NCBI RefSeq assembly: GCF_964340395.1
Contig: NC_135559.1
Span: 24,384,494-24,448,493 of the forward strand
Direction: 5' to 3'
DNA: 64,000 bases
Source: Glandiceps talaboti
Taxonomy: Eukaryota > Hemichordata > Enteropneusta > Spengelidae
Positions 1-12,172 of the stretch are shown here, in pieces (the first letter of the stretch is position 1; each line of letters begins with the position of its first letter). The notes beneath the pieces are model-generated. The model worked only from the letters and a program-made list of their open reading frames with translations, was not told the DNA's origin and searched no databases. A program made the translations under genes and the position numbers.

Positions 1-752
1 CTATCACCAATTTATATAACTTACTACGTGTCACACACCACTATATCACCAATTTATGTAACTTACTACGTGTCACACACCACTATCACCAATTTATATA
101 ACTTAATACGTGTCACACATCACTATCATCCATTTATGTAACTTACTACGTGTCACACACCACTATCACCAATTTATATAACTTACTAAGTGTCACACAT
201 CACTATCATCCATTTATGTAACTTACTACGTGTCACACACCACTATCACCAATTTATATAACTTACTAAGTGTCACACACCACTATCACCAATTTATATA
301 ACTTACTACGTGTCACACACCACTATCACCAATTTATATAACTTACTACGTGTCACACACCACTATCACCAATTTATATAACTTACATGTCACACTCCAC
401 TATCACCAATTTATGTAACTTACTATGTGTCACACACCACTATCATCCATTTATGTAACTTACTACATGTCACACACCACTATCACCAATTTATATAACT
501 TACTACGTGTCACACACCACTATCATCCATTTATGTAACTTACTACATGTCACACACCACTATCACCAATTTATATAACTTACTACGTGTCACACACCAC
601 TATCATCCATTTATGTAACTTACTACGTGTCACACACTACTATCACCAATTTATGTAACTTACTACGTGTCACACACCACTATCACCAATTTATATAACT
701 TACTATGTGTCACACACCACTATCATCCATTTGTGTAACTTACTACATGTTA
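1..752. repeat. 40-bp tandem satellite, about 18-19 copies, cut by the window edge
   Basis: The unit reads roughly CACTATCACCAATTTATATA followed by ACTTACTACGTGTCACACAC, 40 bp in all. Two interleaved variants occur: CACCAATTTATATA and CATCCATTTATGTA. Small indels are seen, such as an extra TA near 45 and a shortened unit near 386. The array continues beyond the left edge, so its true length is unknown. No reading frame of note crosses it. Confidence 0.95.
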
Positions 753-1350
753 TAGTTCTAATTTGTACAATTCAAGTTTCATTCTTTTACTTTCATTGAC
801 AGACTTGCCAAGAAGCTGCCAGCTGGTCATGCCTTTATATGTATGGACACAAAAGATATACCTCAAATATTGCAACAAATCTTCACATCAGCCATGCTAT
901 CTACCAAGTAGTTACTTCACAAGCAGCACTTGATTGATGACATGGATGTAGTTGTTGACTGAAGGATGTGATAGAGGTATATAAACAGTGGACAAGGAAA
1001 GATGTTTGCAGAAACTTAGTCTATTATGTGCCTAAGTTACAAAAAATCATAAATTCTTGGCATTTCTTTAATTTTGCCATTACTTTGCAATAATACCTGA
1101 ATACATCATGAAATAAGTCAGGTCACCTTGCACATTGTTTAAGTCAAGGTCAAAATGATATTAAAATTATCCCCATTTTGGAACATATTACTCTGAATTG
1201 AGTGTCAGTTTATTAACATAGGCACAAACTTACACTATTGTCGAAATATGTTGATACAACAGTGATAAGATATTGAATGGACATTGGTTTTAATTACATG
1301 CATTGTCCCAGTAGGGAAGCATCTCTGAAAACTAATTTATTCTAAATTAG
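753..1350. other. Unique-looking intergenic stretch, no gene seen
   Basis: No convincing coding frame, splice pattern or RNA gene was found. A single TCAAGGTCA nuclear-receptor-type half site lies at 1144-1152; alone it is not meaningful. Confidence 0.5.
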
Positions 1351-1910
1351 AGTTCCATGAACTTGCAGTGCTCTTTTGGGACTATGTTGATCACAGGGTG
1401 ACTAGAATCGCACAACAGATGAACTGCTATCACCCACCTGTATAGTCTACCATATTGAAGAATAATAGATTTAGTGTGTGCCTATCCTAGTAAACCATAG
1501 TCTATCAGCTAGCCCTCGGATGTTCTTCCCATAAAATACGACACACAGCTGAACAACGCTATCGAGGATGGAACATCCGAGCAGGCCCTCACATGCGAAC
1601 TTCGTTCGCTTATATTTATAGCATCGAAAGAAAGCCTGAACGTCTAGCAGCAAGACCAAGTAAACCAAAGCCTGGATTACCAGTGTCGTATAGCCTCAGT
1701 ATAGGGAGGTATCACAGTTCCATGAACTTGCAGTGTACTGTTTTGGGTATTTCAGTGTGTACACTATGTTGATCACAGGGTGATTAGAATTGCACAATAG
1801 AGGAACCGCTATCACCCACTTGACTAAATGTGTAATCTACAACATTGAAGAACAAATGATATTTAGTGTGTGTCTATCCTAGTAAACCAAAGGTTGGATT
1901 ACCAGAGTTG
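1351..1910. repeat. Diverged direct duplication of about 180 bp; the left copy carries a MITE
   Basis: The left copy runs from AGTTCCATGAACTTGCAGTG at 1351 to 1497 and resumes at 1659. The right copy starts with the same words at 1716 and continues to about 1910. Both end in TATCCTAGTAAACCAAAG followed by TTGGATTACCAG-like sequence. The left copy is split at AGTAAACCA by the 161-bp element at 1498-1658, while the right copy is uninterrupted at the same point (near 1883). Confidence 0.85.
1498..1658 (+). mobile_element. 161-bp MITE, copy 1, with 9-bp target site duplication AGTAAACCA
   Basis: The element starts TAGTCTATCAGCTAG and ends CTAGCAGCAAGACCA, giving imperfect terminal inverted repeats of about 15 bp. 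It is flanked by the direct repeat AGTAAACCA at 1489-1497 and 1659-1667. Inside are two further inverted motifs: CTCGGATGTTC with GAACATCCGAG, and the hairpin GCGAAC-TTC-GTTCGC. Near-identical copies lie at 43855-44015 and 44290-44449. The uninterrupted paralogous sequence near 1861-1910 acts as an empty site. No coding capacity is present, so a transposase must have been supplied in trans. The superfamily is not certain: 9-bp duplications are typical of Mutator-like elements, but the TAG terminus is not diagnostic. Confidence 0.9.
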
Positions 1911-2062
1911 TAATATGGCCACCAAATGTTATGTTAACTCTACAAAAATTAAAAAAATAGTCAGTTTCCATGAAAAGCGAGATGATGAACTCCCAAAATT
2001 CTTGTATTGTTTGACAAGGAATGAAAGTAAAATTTTAAATCTTAAAAAACATTGACTTTTGG

Positions 2063-2542
2063 AGAAATGTGGTTACTATGGCAATATTCTATTTGAACAC
2101 CAAACAGACTAGAAATGTGGTTACTATGGCAATATTCTATTTGAACACAAGCAGACTAGAAATGTGGTTACTATGGCAATATTCTATTTGAACCCAAACA
2201 GACTAGAAATGTGGTTACTATGGCAATATTCTATTTGAACCTGAGCAGACTAGAAATGTGGTTACTATGGCAGTATTCTATTTGAACCCAAACAGACTAG
2301 AAATGTGGTTACTATGGCAATATTCTATTTGAACACAAGCAGACTAGAAATGTGGTTACTATGGCAATATTCTATTTGAACACAAGCAGACTAGAAATGT
2401 GGTTACTATGGCAATATTCTATTTGAACCTGAGCAGACTAGAAATGTGGTTACTATGGCAGTATTCTATTTGAACCCAAACAGACTAGAAATGTGGTTAC
2501 TATGGCAATATTCTATTTGAACACAAGCAGACTAGAAATGTG
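2063..2542. repeat. 47-bp minisatellite, about 10 copies
   Basis: The unit begins GAAATGTGGTTACTATGG and continues CAATATTCTATTTGAAC, then a variable ACAAGCAGACTA / CCAAACAGACTA / CTGAGCAGACTA tail. The three tail variants recur in an ordered way (a block containing the CTGAGC variant appears twice), which suggests duplication of multi-unit blocks. Confidence 0.93.
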
Positions 2543-2646
2543 ACAAATTCACAAGTTTAATTGATTTAATAACAGAAGATTAAACATGCCTTAATTCTTG
2601 TGTCATATTACTATTTAGAGTTCATCAGATGCAGTTTTTGACCATG

Positions 2647-2694
2647 GTGTGTGTGTGCGCGCGCGCGTGTGTGTGTGTGTGTGTGTGTGTGTGT
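2647..2694. repeat. (GT)n/(GC)n microsatellite
   Basis: A pure GT run with a central alternating GC block. This alternating purine-pyrimidine sequence can in principle form Z-DNA. It directly precedes the dispersed module at 2700-2960, as another GT run does at 15590. Confidence 0.95.
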
Positions 2695-2699
2695 AACAA

Positions 2700-2960
2700 C
2701 TTTAATTGCCTTGGTATTTAGTGGGGACATTGTTTATGGTGTCTAGTTTGAAAACCATTCAAAGCAGAATGATTGAATCACAGGTCAGGTTTATGATTTG
2801 GGTAAAAAAATGTCATTTTTATTCAAAAATGTTAAACCCAATAACTAAAGGACAGATTGATCTGAAATTTGATGGGACGGGGGATGTTGTTTAAGGCCAG
2901 GATGTGTAGATGAAGAATTATTTAGTGATATGCAAATTAGATCTATGCAAATTGGATCTA
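2700..2960 (+). repeat. Dispersed repeat module starting AATTGCCTTGGTATT, single copy
   Basis: Words shared with 15655-16400 include AATTGCCTTGGTATT, GGGTAAAAAAATGT, GATATGCAAATTAGATCTA and a shared ...GATTTGA...AAATTTG... block. The sequences are clearly diverged. Both copies sit immediately 3' of a GT microsatellite, so the microsatellite may have spread with, or grown from, the end of this repeat. Confidence 0.7.
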
Positions 2961-3210
2961 ACACTGAACCATTTGTACAGGATGAATTGTACAAAACAGT
3001 TTGGCCTGGTTACAAAAAATGTTATCAAAGGACATTTCTTCATCATCTAAAGAACTTGTTAAATCTTAAATTGGACCCTTTTTGTTGAACTTTTAAAATG
3101 AGTTTGGGGATTTTAACAATATGACTTTGTTATATATATACTGCCAATTTATTATGTACAGACAAATAATTGTGATTGGATAAAAAATAATATAATTATG
3201 TAATATTTGA

Positions 3211-3545
3211 CATGCTGCAAATTGAGACATAATCTGCTTGGCTGAAAGGAATTTGAATATGCAGATTTCAGATTTTGAGCCAGTCAACACAGGCATTGCT
3301 GGCAATTATTACAAGAGCAAATTGCAGACTCTAATTTAAGAGGCATAATCTGATTGGTTCAAATTAATTTGAATATGCAAATTTCAGATATGAGCTAATC
3401 AACACTGGCATTGTTGGTGATCTGTTTGAGAGCAGTTTGACAGCCTGCAAGTTAAGACACATAATCTGATTGGCAGAGAGTAATTTGAATATTCAGATTT
3501 CAGGCTTTGAACAATCAAGTCGGCATTACAGGTAATTGTATTTTG
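3211..3545. repeat. Three diverged direct repeats of about 110-120 bp
   Basis: Copies begin near 3211, 3321 and 3438. Each contains an ACATAATCTG-type block with ATTGG (an inverted CCAAT), then AATTTGAATATGCA or a close variant and TTTCAGA. A TATA-like CTATAAATAG lies downstream at 3581-3590. The arrangement resembles a repeated promoter or LTR-type upstream region, but no transcript or coding sequence can be tied to it. Confidence 0.65.
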
Positions 3546-3964
3546 CTGAGAGATTGTGATTAATGATGATGAACTCAATTCTATAAATAGATTGTTGTGT
3601 AGTTTACAGTACAGTCTACACCTGTATTTATATAGAGGGTTGACACCATACCAATAAATTAGTACTGTTAAAATATCAAAGTTTGAGTGTTTGTTTTTTA
3701 CCCAGGATGTGGTTTCTAACAAATAGGTCTATTGATCTAACCACAATTCAGATAACAACATGGGATCACAATCATTTTACAAATCTAAATTCTCCTCTGT
3801 ACCGGTATCTGCAACTATCTGCTTATCTTACAGATGAAGTGTTGATATAAAAACATCAGAAACAACAGTACAATCCTCTAAAAGTACTTTGACAGTTAAA
3901 ATTGGCTGGTTTAACTAAGTTGATGGTGCCACTATGTTTGTGGTTTGCGTGTATGTGTAAGTTG

Positions 3965-4002
3965 GTGTGTGTGTGTGTGTGTGTGTGTGGGGGGGGGGGG
4001 GG
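3965..4002. repeat. (GT)n followed by poly-G
   Basis: A GT run passes directly into a G homopolymer. A second G tract lies at about 4328-4349. Lengths of such tracts are often unreliable in assemblies. Confidence 0.9.
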
Positions 4003-4189
4003 TGCCACCATTTGTGTGTATGTATAAGTTGTCAGTATCCCTAACCTCCAGCACATCCTATAACTTGATAAATACAGTATTACTAGTTAAACAGATCTTA
4101 TGATTGCAAAATGTTTACATTATGAAATGTCAAGTTTTGTACATACATATGAGTAAGATTTGTATACCAGATAATACAGCCCTTTCACA

Positions 4190-4270
4190 GGTTTAATACA
4201 GCCTTAGTATTAGAAAGTACCAGAGTATGATGAGATATGCCTTAGATTATACACAGCCTTAGACCGGTCA
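4190..4270 (+). repeat. Isolated degenerate monomers of the 50-bp satellite found at 6.2-9.4 kb
   Basis: CAGCCTTAGTATTAGAAAG, then GAGATATGCCTTAGA and TATACACAGCCTTAGA match the downstream array unit but with substitutions. They lie about 2 kb before the array and probably represent an older founder copy or an array remnant. Confidence 0.75.
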
Positions 4271-4949
4271 GTTTCTTTGGGAAGGGGTCACCCTGTTTTT
4301 GGGGGTCATGCTATTTTGAAAATTGTGGATGGGGGGGGGGGGGGGGGGTCTCATTGCATTTTGGATTGTGATGGAAGAAGAAAATCCTTTTCTACAATGG
4401 CATATAGCCTTGTCTGAACTGACTGGTTCATGTATATTTTATTATTGTCCCTGTTTCTTACATAAATTCTTTAATATTACTTCACGTAAGAGTTCAAACA
4501 TACTTCTACATATACATATACACATACATGTATTACCTAGCTACCACACTAGTTACAGAACATGTCATGTACATGCTAATAGCTGTTTCACAATAAATGC
4601 TTCACTTATATTGCACTTTGGGGCAAAGGTGAACTTGAAGGTTTCGTAATGGTAATCTTCAGAGATAGTTTATAAAAGAAGTTAATCTAAATCGTTCTAC
4701 GCACTTTCTATTTTGGACACTACATATTATCGACACTACAAATCGCCACATCTCATCAGATTCCAGTTTCTACTAAGTATTATATACTAGGTATGACCAC
4801 CTAAAGTTCTCTAACACACCCATGATTTTTAATACTATACATGTAATATTAATGCCACTGTACTAATGTTATGAACCCATTTTTATGTGACATGGGAAAC
4901 TCATTTAAAACTTACATTAACTTTAGCTTCGAAAACTTTCGAAGCTTTT

Positions 4950-5840
4950 AAATATTATCTCAAAGGCTATGATTAACCTAAAAGTTGCCTTAATAGAACC
5001 AAAAACCTCCGGATCTGCTAGGGGAGACCCCTGGGACACCCTCACCCCCAGATGTCACTCATGCATTCAACAAACAATCAGATGCACCAACCTTTTGAAT
5101 GTTATAATGGTATTAAACTTTTCTTAAGAATTTTAACCCTATGCTAATTTGAGATGATATTGTCTTTTAAGATGTGAAATATTTGCCGAGACAGTAAAAA
5201 AATTGCCAAATCTCCCCTACCTATGATACTACCATTAGATAGGCTGACCTTTACTATAATGATTGAGAACATACTTCAACTCTATATAAGTATGTAAGTT
5301 ATAAATAATAGTTTGTGATACTTAATGGTGCTGTCTTGTAAAGCTTGGAAATTATTGCCTGAAAGTGTCGTAATAGCCTAAAAATGGGCTTCAAGAGTGA
5401 AAAACCTCCAGAATGCCTTTCCCCCCCCCCCCCCCCTCAACACACACACACACGAGGTGGACATAATTTATCCCAGTCTCAAGTTCTTCCCCTACCTCTT
5501 ACTGTCAAGATGCTATTAAACTTTATTTAAAAATTATTTCAACCCTATGAAGTTGCTTTTTGCATGTTGGTGTTCTCTTGTAAAGATTGGAAATTTATTG
5601 CCTGAAAGTGTCTGAAAAGTCTCAAAATTGCCTATTAAGAGTAAAAGAGCTCCAGGACTCTCCCCCCCCCCCCCCCCTCATGAGAGGTGTACATATTCCC
5701 TTCTCAAGCTTTCCCCTTATCTTTCACGGTTTAGACATGCTATTCAACTTCATTTTGAATACATTTACCCTGTGTTGTGTGTTGTCAATAATTATGTGAT
5801 AATGCTATCCCAGGATCTTGTCAAGTATTTGTGAGACAGT
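4950..5840. repeat. Diverged repeats of about 240 bp, three to four copies, with poly-C tracts
   Basis: Recurrent words include TTGTAAAG-TTGGAAAT, GCCTGAAAGTGTC, AAAACCTCC/GAGCTCCAG, poly-C (5420-5440, 5661-5677), CCTACCTCTTACTGTC-like sequence and TTTCAACCCTATG. The copies near 5320-5560 and 5565-5790 align best, and the one near 4960-5170 is older. No coding. Confidence 0.7.
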
Positions 5841-6188
5841 CAAGCAGTCCACGCTGACTCATGATCAAAACCTGTTATGTGAATATGGGGGGGGGGGGGG
5901 TCAGCCTGTTTTTGGTTTTACAGATGGGGGGGGGGGGTTTAGTGACTTTTTGTTGGCCTGATGGCAAAATCCCCTGACCCCTTTATAAGCGCATAGGATT
6001 AAAGCATTCATATTGCAACCTCTATCCTACCAGGTCCCCAATTATACAGCTAGGTTGACTAAGGCACAGTCATGGTTCTAATCTTGCCCAAAGACTTTGG
6101 CCACTCAGAAACAAACGACATCAATTGAGGCTCAAACCTGCAGATTCCAAGCCAGCCAGTACAGGACTATGAGATGCAATGTACAACG

Positions 6189-9100
6189 TATGCCTTAGAC
6201 TATACACAGCCTTAGTAAGAATGTATCAGACTATGAGATATGCCTCAGTTAGACTATACACAACCTTAGTAAGAAGGTATCAGACTATGAGATATGCCTT
6301 GGACTATACACAGCTTTAGTAAGAAGGTATCAGACTATGAGATATGCCTTAGACTATACACAACCTTAGTAAGAAGGTATCAGACTATGAGATATGCCTT
6401 GGACTATACACAACCTTAGTAAGAAGGTATCAGACTATGAGATATGCCTTAGACTATACACAACCTTAGTAAGAAGGTATCAGACTATGAGATATGCCTT
6501 AGACTATACACAACCTTAGTAAGAAGGTATCAGACTATGAGATATGCCTTAGACTATACACAACCTTAGTAAGAAGGTATCAGACTATGAGATATGCCTT
6601 GGACTATACACAACCTTAGTAAGAAGGTATCAGACTATGAGATATGCCTTGGACTATACACAGCCTTAGTAAGAAGGTATCAGACTATGAGATATGCCTT
6701 GGACTATACACAACCTTAGTAAGAAGGTATCAGACTATGAGATATGCCTCAGTTAGACTATACACAACCTTAGTAAGAAGGTATCAGACTATGAGATATG
6801 CCTTAGACTATACACAACCTTAGTAAGAAGGTATCAGACTATGAGATATGCCTTAGACTATACACAGCCTTAGTAAGAAGGTATCAGACTATGAGATATG
6901 CCTTGGACTATACACGACCTTAGTAAGAAGGTATCAGACTATGAGATATGCCTTGGACTATACACAACCTTAGTAAGAAGGTATCAGACTATGAGATATG
7001 CCTTAGACTATACACAACCTTAGTAAGAAGGTATCAGACTATGAGATATGCCTTAGACTATACACAGCCTTAGTAAGAAGGTATCAGACTATGAGATATG
7101 CCTTAGACTATACACAACCTTAGTAAGAAGGTATCAGACTATGAGATATGCCTTAGACTATACACAACCTTAGTAAGAAGGTATCAGACTATGAGATATG
7201 CCTTAGACTATACACAACCTTAGTAAGAAGGTATCAGACTATGAGATATGCCTTGGACTATACACAACCTTAGTAAGAAGGTATCAGACTATGAGATATG
7301 CCTTGGACTATACACAGCCTTAGTAAGAAGGTATCAGACTATGAGATATGCCTTGGACTATACACAGCCTTAGTAAGAAGGTATCAGACTATGAGATATG
7401 CCTTGGACTATACACAGCCTTAGTAAGAAGGTATCAGACTATGAGATATGCCTTGGACTATACACAACCTTAGTAATAAGGTATCAGACTATGAGATATG
7501 CCTTGGACTATACACAGCCTTAGTAAGAAGGTATCAGACTATGAGATATGCCTTGGACTATACACAACCTTAGTAATAAGGTATCAGACTATGAGATATG
7601 CCTTGGACTATACACAACCTTAGTAAGAAGGTATCAGACTATGAGATATGCCTTGGACTATACACAACCTTAGTAAGAAGGTATCAGACTATGAGATATG
7701 CCTCAGTTAGACTATACACAACCTTAGTAAGAAGGTATCAGACTATGAGATATGCCTTGGACTATACACGACCTTAGTAAGAAGGTATCAGACTATGAGA
7801 TATGCCTTGGACTATATATACACAACCTTAGTAAGAAGGTATCAGACTATGAGATATGCCTTAGACTATACACAACCTTAGTAAGAAGGTATCAGACTAT
7901 GAGATATGCCTTAGACTATACACAACCTTAGTAAGAAGGTATCAGACTATGAGATATGCCTTAGACTATACACAACCTTAGTAAGAAGGTATCAGACTAT
8001 GAGATATGCCTTGGACTATACACAACCTTAGTAAGAAGGTATCAGACTATGAGATATGCCTTAGACTATACACAACCTTAGTAAGAAGGTATCAGACTAT
8101 GAGATATGCCTTGGACTATACACGACCTTAGTAAGAAGGTATCAGACTATGAGATATGCCTTAGACTATACACAACCTTAGTAAGAAGGTATCAGACTAT
8201 GAGATATGCCTTAGACTATACACAACCTTAGTAAGAAGGTATCAGACTATGAGATATGCCTTAGACTATACACAGCCTTAGTAAGAAGGTATCAGACTAT
8301 GAGATATGCCTTGGACTATACACAACCTTAGTAAGAAGGTATCAGACTATGAGATATGCCTCAGTTAGACTATACACAACCTTAGTAAGAAGGTATCAGA
8401 CTATGAGATATGCCTTAGACTATACACAACCTTAGTAAGAAGGTATCAGACTATGAGATATGCCTTGGACTATACACGACCTTAGTAAGAAGGTATCAGA
8501 CTATGAGATATGCCTTAGACTATACACAACCTTAGTAAGAAGGTATCAGACTATGAGATATGCCTTAGACTATACACAACCTTAGTAAGAAGGTATCAGA
8601 CTATGAGATATGCCTCAGTTAGACTATACACAACCTTAGTAAGAAGGTATCAGACTATGAGATATGCCTCAGTTAGACTATACACAGCCTTAGTAAGAAG
8701 GTATCAGACTATGAGATATGCCTTAGACTATACACAGCTTTAGTAAGAAGGTATCAGACTATGAGATATGCCTTGGACTATACACAACCTTAGTAAGAAG
8801 GTATCAGACTATGAGATATGCCTTGGACTATACACAACCTTAGTAAGAAGGTATCAGACTATGAGATATGCCTTGGACTATACACAACCTTAGTAAGAAG
8901 GTATCAGACTATGAGATATGCCTTGGACTATACACAACCTTAGTAAGAAGGTATCAGACTATGAGATATGCCTTGGACTATACACAGCCTTAGTAAGAAG
9001 GTATATGAGATATGCCTTAGAATATACACAGCCTTAGTAAGAAGGTATCAGACTATGAGATATGCCTTAGACTATACACAGCCTTAGTAAGAAGGTATCA

Positions 9101-9428
9101 GACAATGAGATATGCCTTAGACTATACACAGCCTTAGTAAGAAGGTATCAGACTTTGAGATATGCCTCAGTTAGACTATACACAGCCTTAGTAAGAAGGT
9201 ATCAGACTATGAGATATGCCTTAGACTATACACAACCTTAGTAAGAAGGTATCAGACTATGAGATATGCCTTGGACTATACACAACCTTAGTAAGAAGGT
9301 ATCAGACTATGAGATATGCCTTGGACTATACACAACCTTAGTAAGAAGGTATCAGACTATGAGATATGCCTTGGACTATACACAGCCTTAGTAAGAAGGT
9401 ATATGAGATATGCCTTAGAATATACACA
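6189..9428 (+). repeat. 50-bp tandem satellite, about 64 copies
   Basis: Unit: ACTATACACAACCTTAGTAA, GAAGGTATCAGACTATGAGA, TATGCCTTAG. Variants include TTGG for TTAG, CAGCC for CAACC, CGACC for CAACC, and a 54-bp form containing CTCAGTTAGAC that recurs irregularly. The final units (near 9000 and 9400) carry a small deletion (GGTATATGAGATATG) that appears twice with the same neighbours, so blocks have been copied. Open frames here are repeat by-products. Confidence 0.97.
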
Positions 9429-9797
9429 CAGTCCAAAAAAGATGAACATCAAGTTGACAATTCACCTTTTGTTATCCTCCAAGGTTGCTTTCCAGGCTAG
9501 TACTTTCACACTGATACTATTATACTAAGAAGGATGTGGTTTGGGATGTGGTTTTCTCTGATTTGATTACCATTTCCTGACTATCACACACAATCTCTCA
9601 TCTACCAACATCAATTTGTCAAAATATGTCTGACTTAAAGATGCAATGTAGCAGTAGTTACAGAATAAATACATTGTTGAAGAGTTTGCAGGAAATGCAT
9701 TGTGAGAACCATTTACATAAATATTTACTATTTACGTAAATAGTGTCATACGTGTCATTATATGTGGTGTCTTGATGAATGGTTTGTAGTAGAAATG
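9429..9797. other. Short unique interval, no gene seen
   Basis: No coding or RNA feature recognised. A small self-complementary motif, ATTTACTATTTACGTAAATAGTG, spans about 9722-9744 and may form a short hairpin. Confidence 0.4.
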
Positions 9798-9960
<163 letters not shown>

Positions 9961-11099
9961 TAAATGACTACATGTATAGGTCAGACCATGTATGTGATGA
10001 TTGTGGTGGATGGTGATGATGGTTTCATTGGTTTAGTCATGGGTTTGATGGTAGTCATTCAATGGTTGGTTAAGAGTACATTTGTATAGAGGTTAGGGAG
10101 GTGGTTGTGATAGAGCGGTCAGTAGTCATAATCTTTCTAAATTTGTTTTAAAAGTCTTGCAGCCAAGTTGTATTTTTATTTATCACTCAATTGAAAAATA
10201 GTTAATTTAATAGTGTCATGACTTTGTAATTACCGTGTTTCGGTTCAGACGTAACGCTGTTTATACATGTTGCCAAACACCTAGTTAGAGAAATGAATAT
10301 GGCTCATATGGGCGTCAAGACAATAATTTAGATGTGCTTTTATGAATTTACACCATCTCGTTTCAATAGGTATTGCTATCATTTTTCCTGAGAATGAGAG
10401 ACTTTAGTGATGAGGGCATCACATTTTAGATAAGACAGAAGAATGTCATGACTCTACATGTTAAGTATTTTACAAGATAGCGTGGCTGGAAAAAAATTGT
10501 CATCAAGGTGTCCTTTTGTTTCAAATTCACAGACCTAGGCGTCATTCACGTAATTTACATATATTGTTTAGACAATAGACATTCCAAGTTTCCTGTATTA
10601 GTGATTTGTAAAAATTAAGGCGCTCCACTTCTGGCTCTGGCATTGGGGTGAGGCAGTGAACTCCTGGCCCTGCCATTTGGGTGAAACCTCCAGGGCCTTG
10701 ATAAATAAAGTCTACGTTCCAGTTTATACCACATATATCGTCTCGTATGCAATTTATCATTCCACTACAAGTCTTGCCATTTTCTGAAAGATTTGATAAT
10801 AGAGCAAATAAATATCTGTATACTGTTAGAATGTTGTTTACAAGTTACAGGAATCAAACTATAAAGTTCCTCTGGTGATGTTAGAGTGACTGTCACTTAA
10901 TGTGTAGAGGATAATATGTTACTGATTATTTCGGCCTACACACACCACAGCATTTCAGTCCACACACACACACACACAAATGCACTGCAACATTTCACCC
11001 CTCCCCCACACACACGCATATGCTGTAACATTTCACCCCCCCCCCCATACACACACTGCAACATTTAAACCAGACTTAACCTGAATGCCTCCTGTAAGG
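9961..11099. other. Intergenic, with CA- and C-rich repeats at 10930-11060
   Basis: Only a diverged repeat of the type CA-run, TGCAACATTT, poly-C is seen here (10930-11060). It reappears near 12585-12640. The minus-strand frame around 10542-10760 contains a Pro/Gly-rich stretch but has no recognised domain or good splice context. Confidence 0.5.
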
Positions 11100-11975
11100 G
11101 AACCACTAATTATGCAAATAACTCATTAAAGTAAAAAAAACTATGGTAACAGGCTTTTTTTTTGGACAAGCGTGCTTTCTTAGGTTAATGTATATGCCAA
11201 ATTATACGGAATTTGAAGAGTGCATGATACTGCTTAATTACTGAATATCGTTCATTATTCAAAATACTCATTAAAAGGTAAAAGTTGTAGCAACAAACTT
11301 CATAGGGCAGGTGTGTATTATTATGGTTGATATGTGTATCATATTATACGAAATTTGAAGCTTGCATTTTTAAGATACAGCCCAGTTACCTAAAATCATT
11401 AATTATGCAAATAATTCATGAAAACTGTAAGCTATATCAACAAATTTTATAGGACATATCTACTTTGTTAACGTATGTACTAAATGATATTGAAATTCAA
11501 GTATACATTCTTATAACATATCTTAATTACCGGAAATCATTAATCATGCAAATTAGTTAATAACACTGCAAGGTACATCAACAACTTTATAGGGCATATA
11601 AAGTTTGTTACGTTTAATGTATGAAGTAAATTATATTGAAATTGAAGTATGAAGTCTTAAGATATAGCCTAATTACCGAAAATAATTAATTATGCAAATT
11701 ACTCACTAAATCTTTAAGCGAAATCAACAACTTTTATAGGAGATATGCACTCTGTTATTTTTAAAGTATGTACTAAATTGTATTGAAATTGAAGTATGCA
11801 GTCTTAAGATATAGCCTAAATACCGAAACTCATTAATTATGCTAATTATTCATTAACACTGTAAGGTACATCAACAAACTTGATAGGACATATGTGTTTT
11901 CTTATGGTTATTGTATGTACTGAATTGTATTGAAATTGAAGTGTGCATTCTTAAGATATAGCTTAATTACCAAAA
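11100..11975 (+). repeat. Diverged tandem repeat of about 145 bp, six copies
   Basis: Each copy contains AATTACCGAAAATCATTAAT-like sequence, TTATGCAAAT, an ATCAACAA...TTTATAGGACATATG-like block, ATGTACTAAATT, TATTGAAATTGAAGTATG and CTTAAGATATAGCC. Copies start near 11100, 11245, 11390, 11530, 11675 and 11822. The same family is found reversed at 12765-12965 and 15011-15535. Confidence 0.85.
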
Positions 11976-12029
11976 ATACCAGCCTGGTACAGTAATGCCG
12001 TGATACTCGTTACAACGTTACAATAATTA

Positions 12030-12172
12030 AACAATAATGTACGCCCTCCCAGCCCATAATGGACGAAAGCAAACTTTGAACGACATAATGGGCGAGGCGA
12101 CAGCCGAGCCCATTATGGAGTGCAAAGTTTGCTTGAGTCCATTATGGACTGGGAGGGCGTACATTATTGTTA
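12030..12172. mobile_element. 143-bp foldback hairpin, MITE-like
   Basis: The left arm AACAATAATGTACGCCCTCC is matched by GGAGGGCGTACATTATTGTT at the right end, and the arms pair over about 60 bases with a short loop around GGCGAGGCGACAGCCGAGC. Further paired words are CCATAATGGAC/GTCCATTATGG and GCAAACTTTG/CAAAGTTTGC. I could not define a clean target duplication. The CpG content is higher than in the neighbourhood. No coding capacity. Confidence 0.8.
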
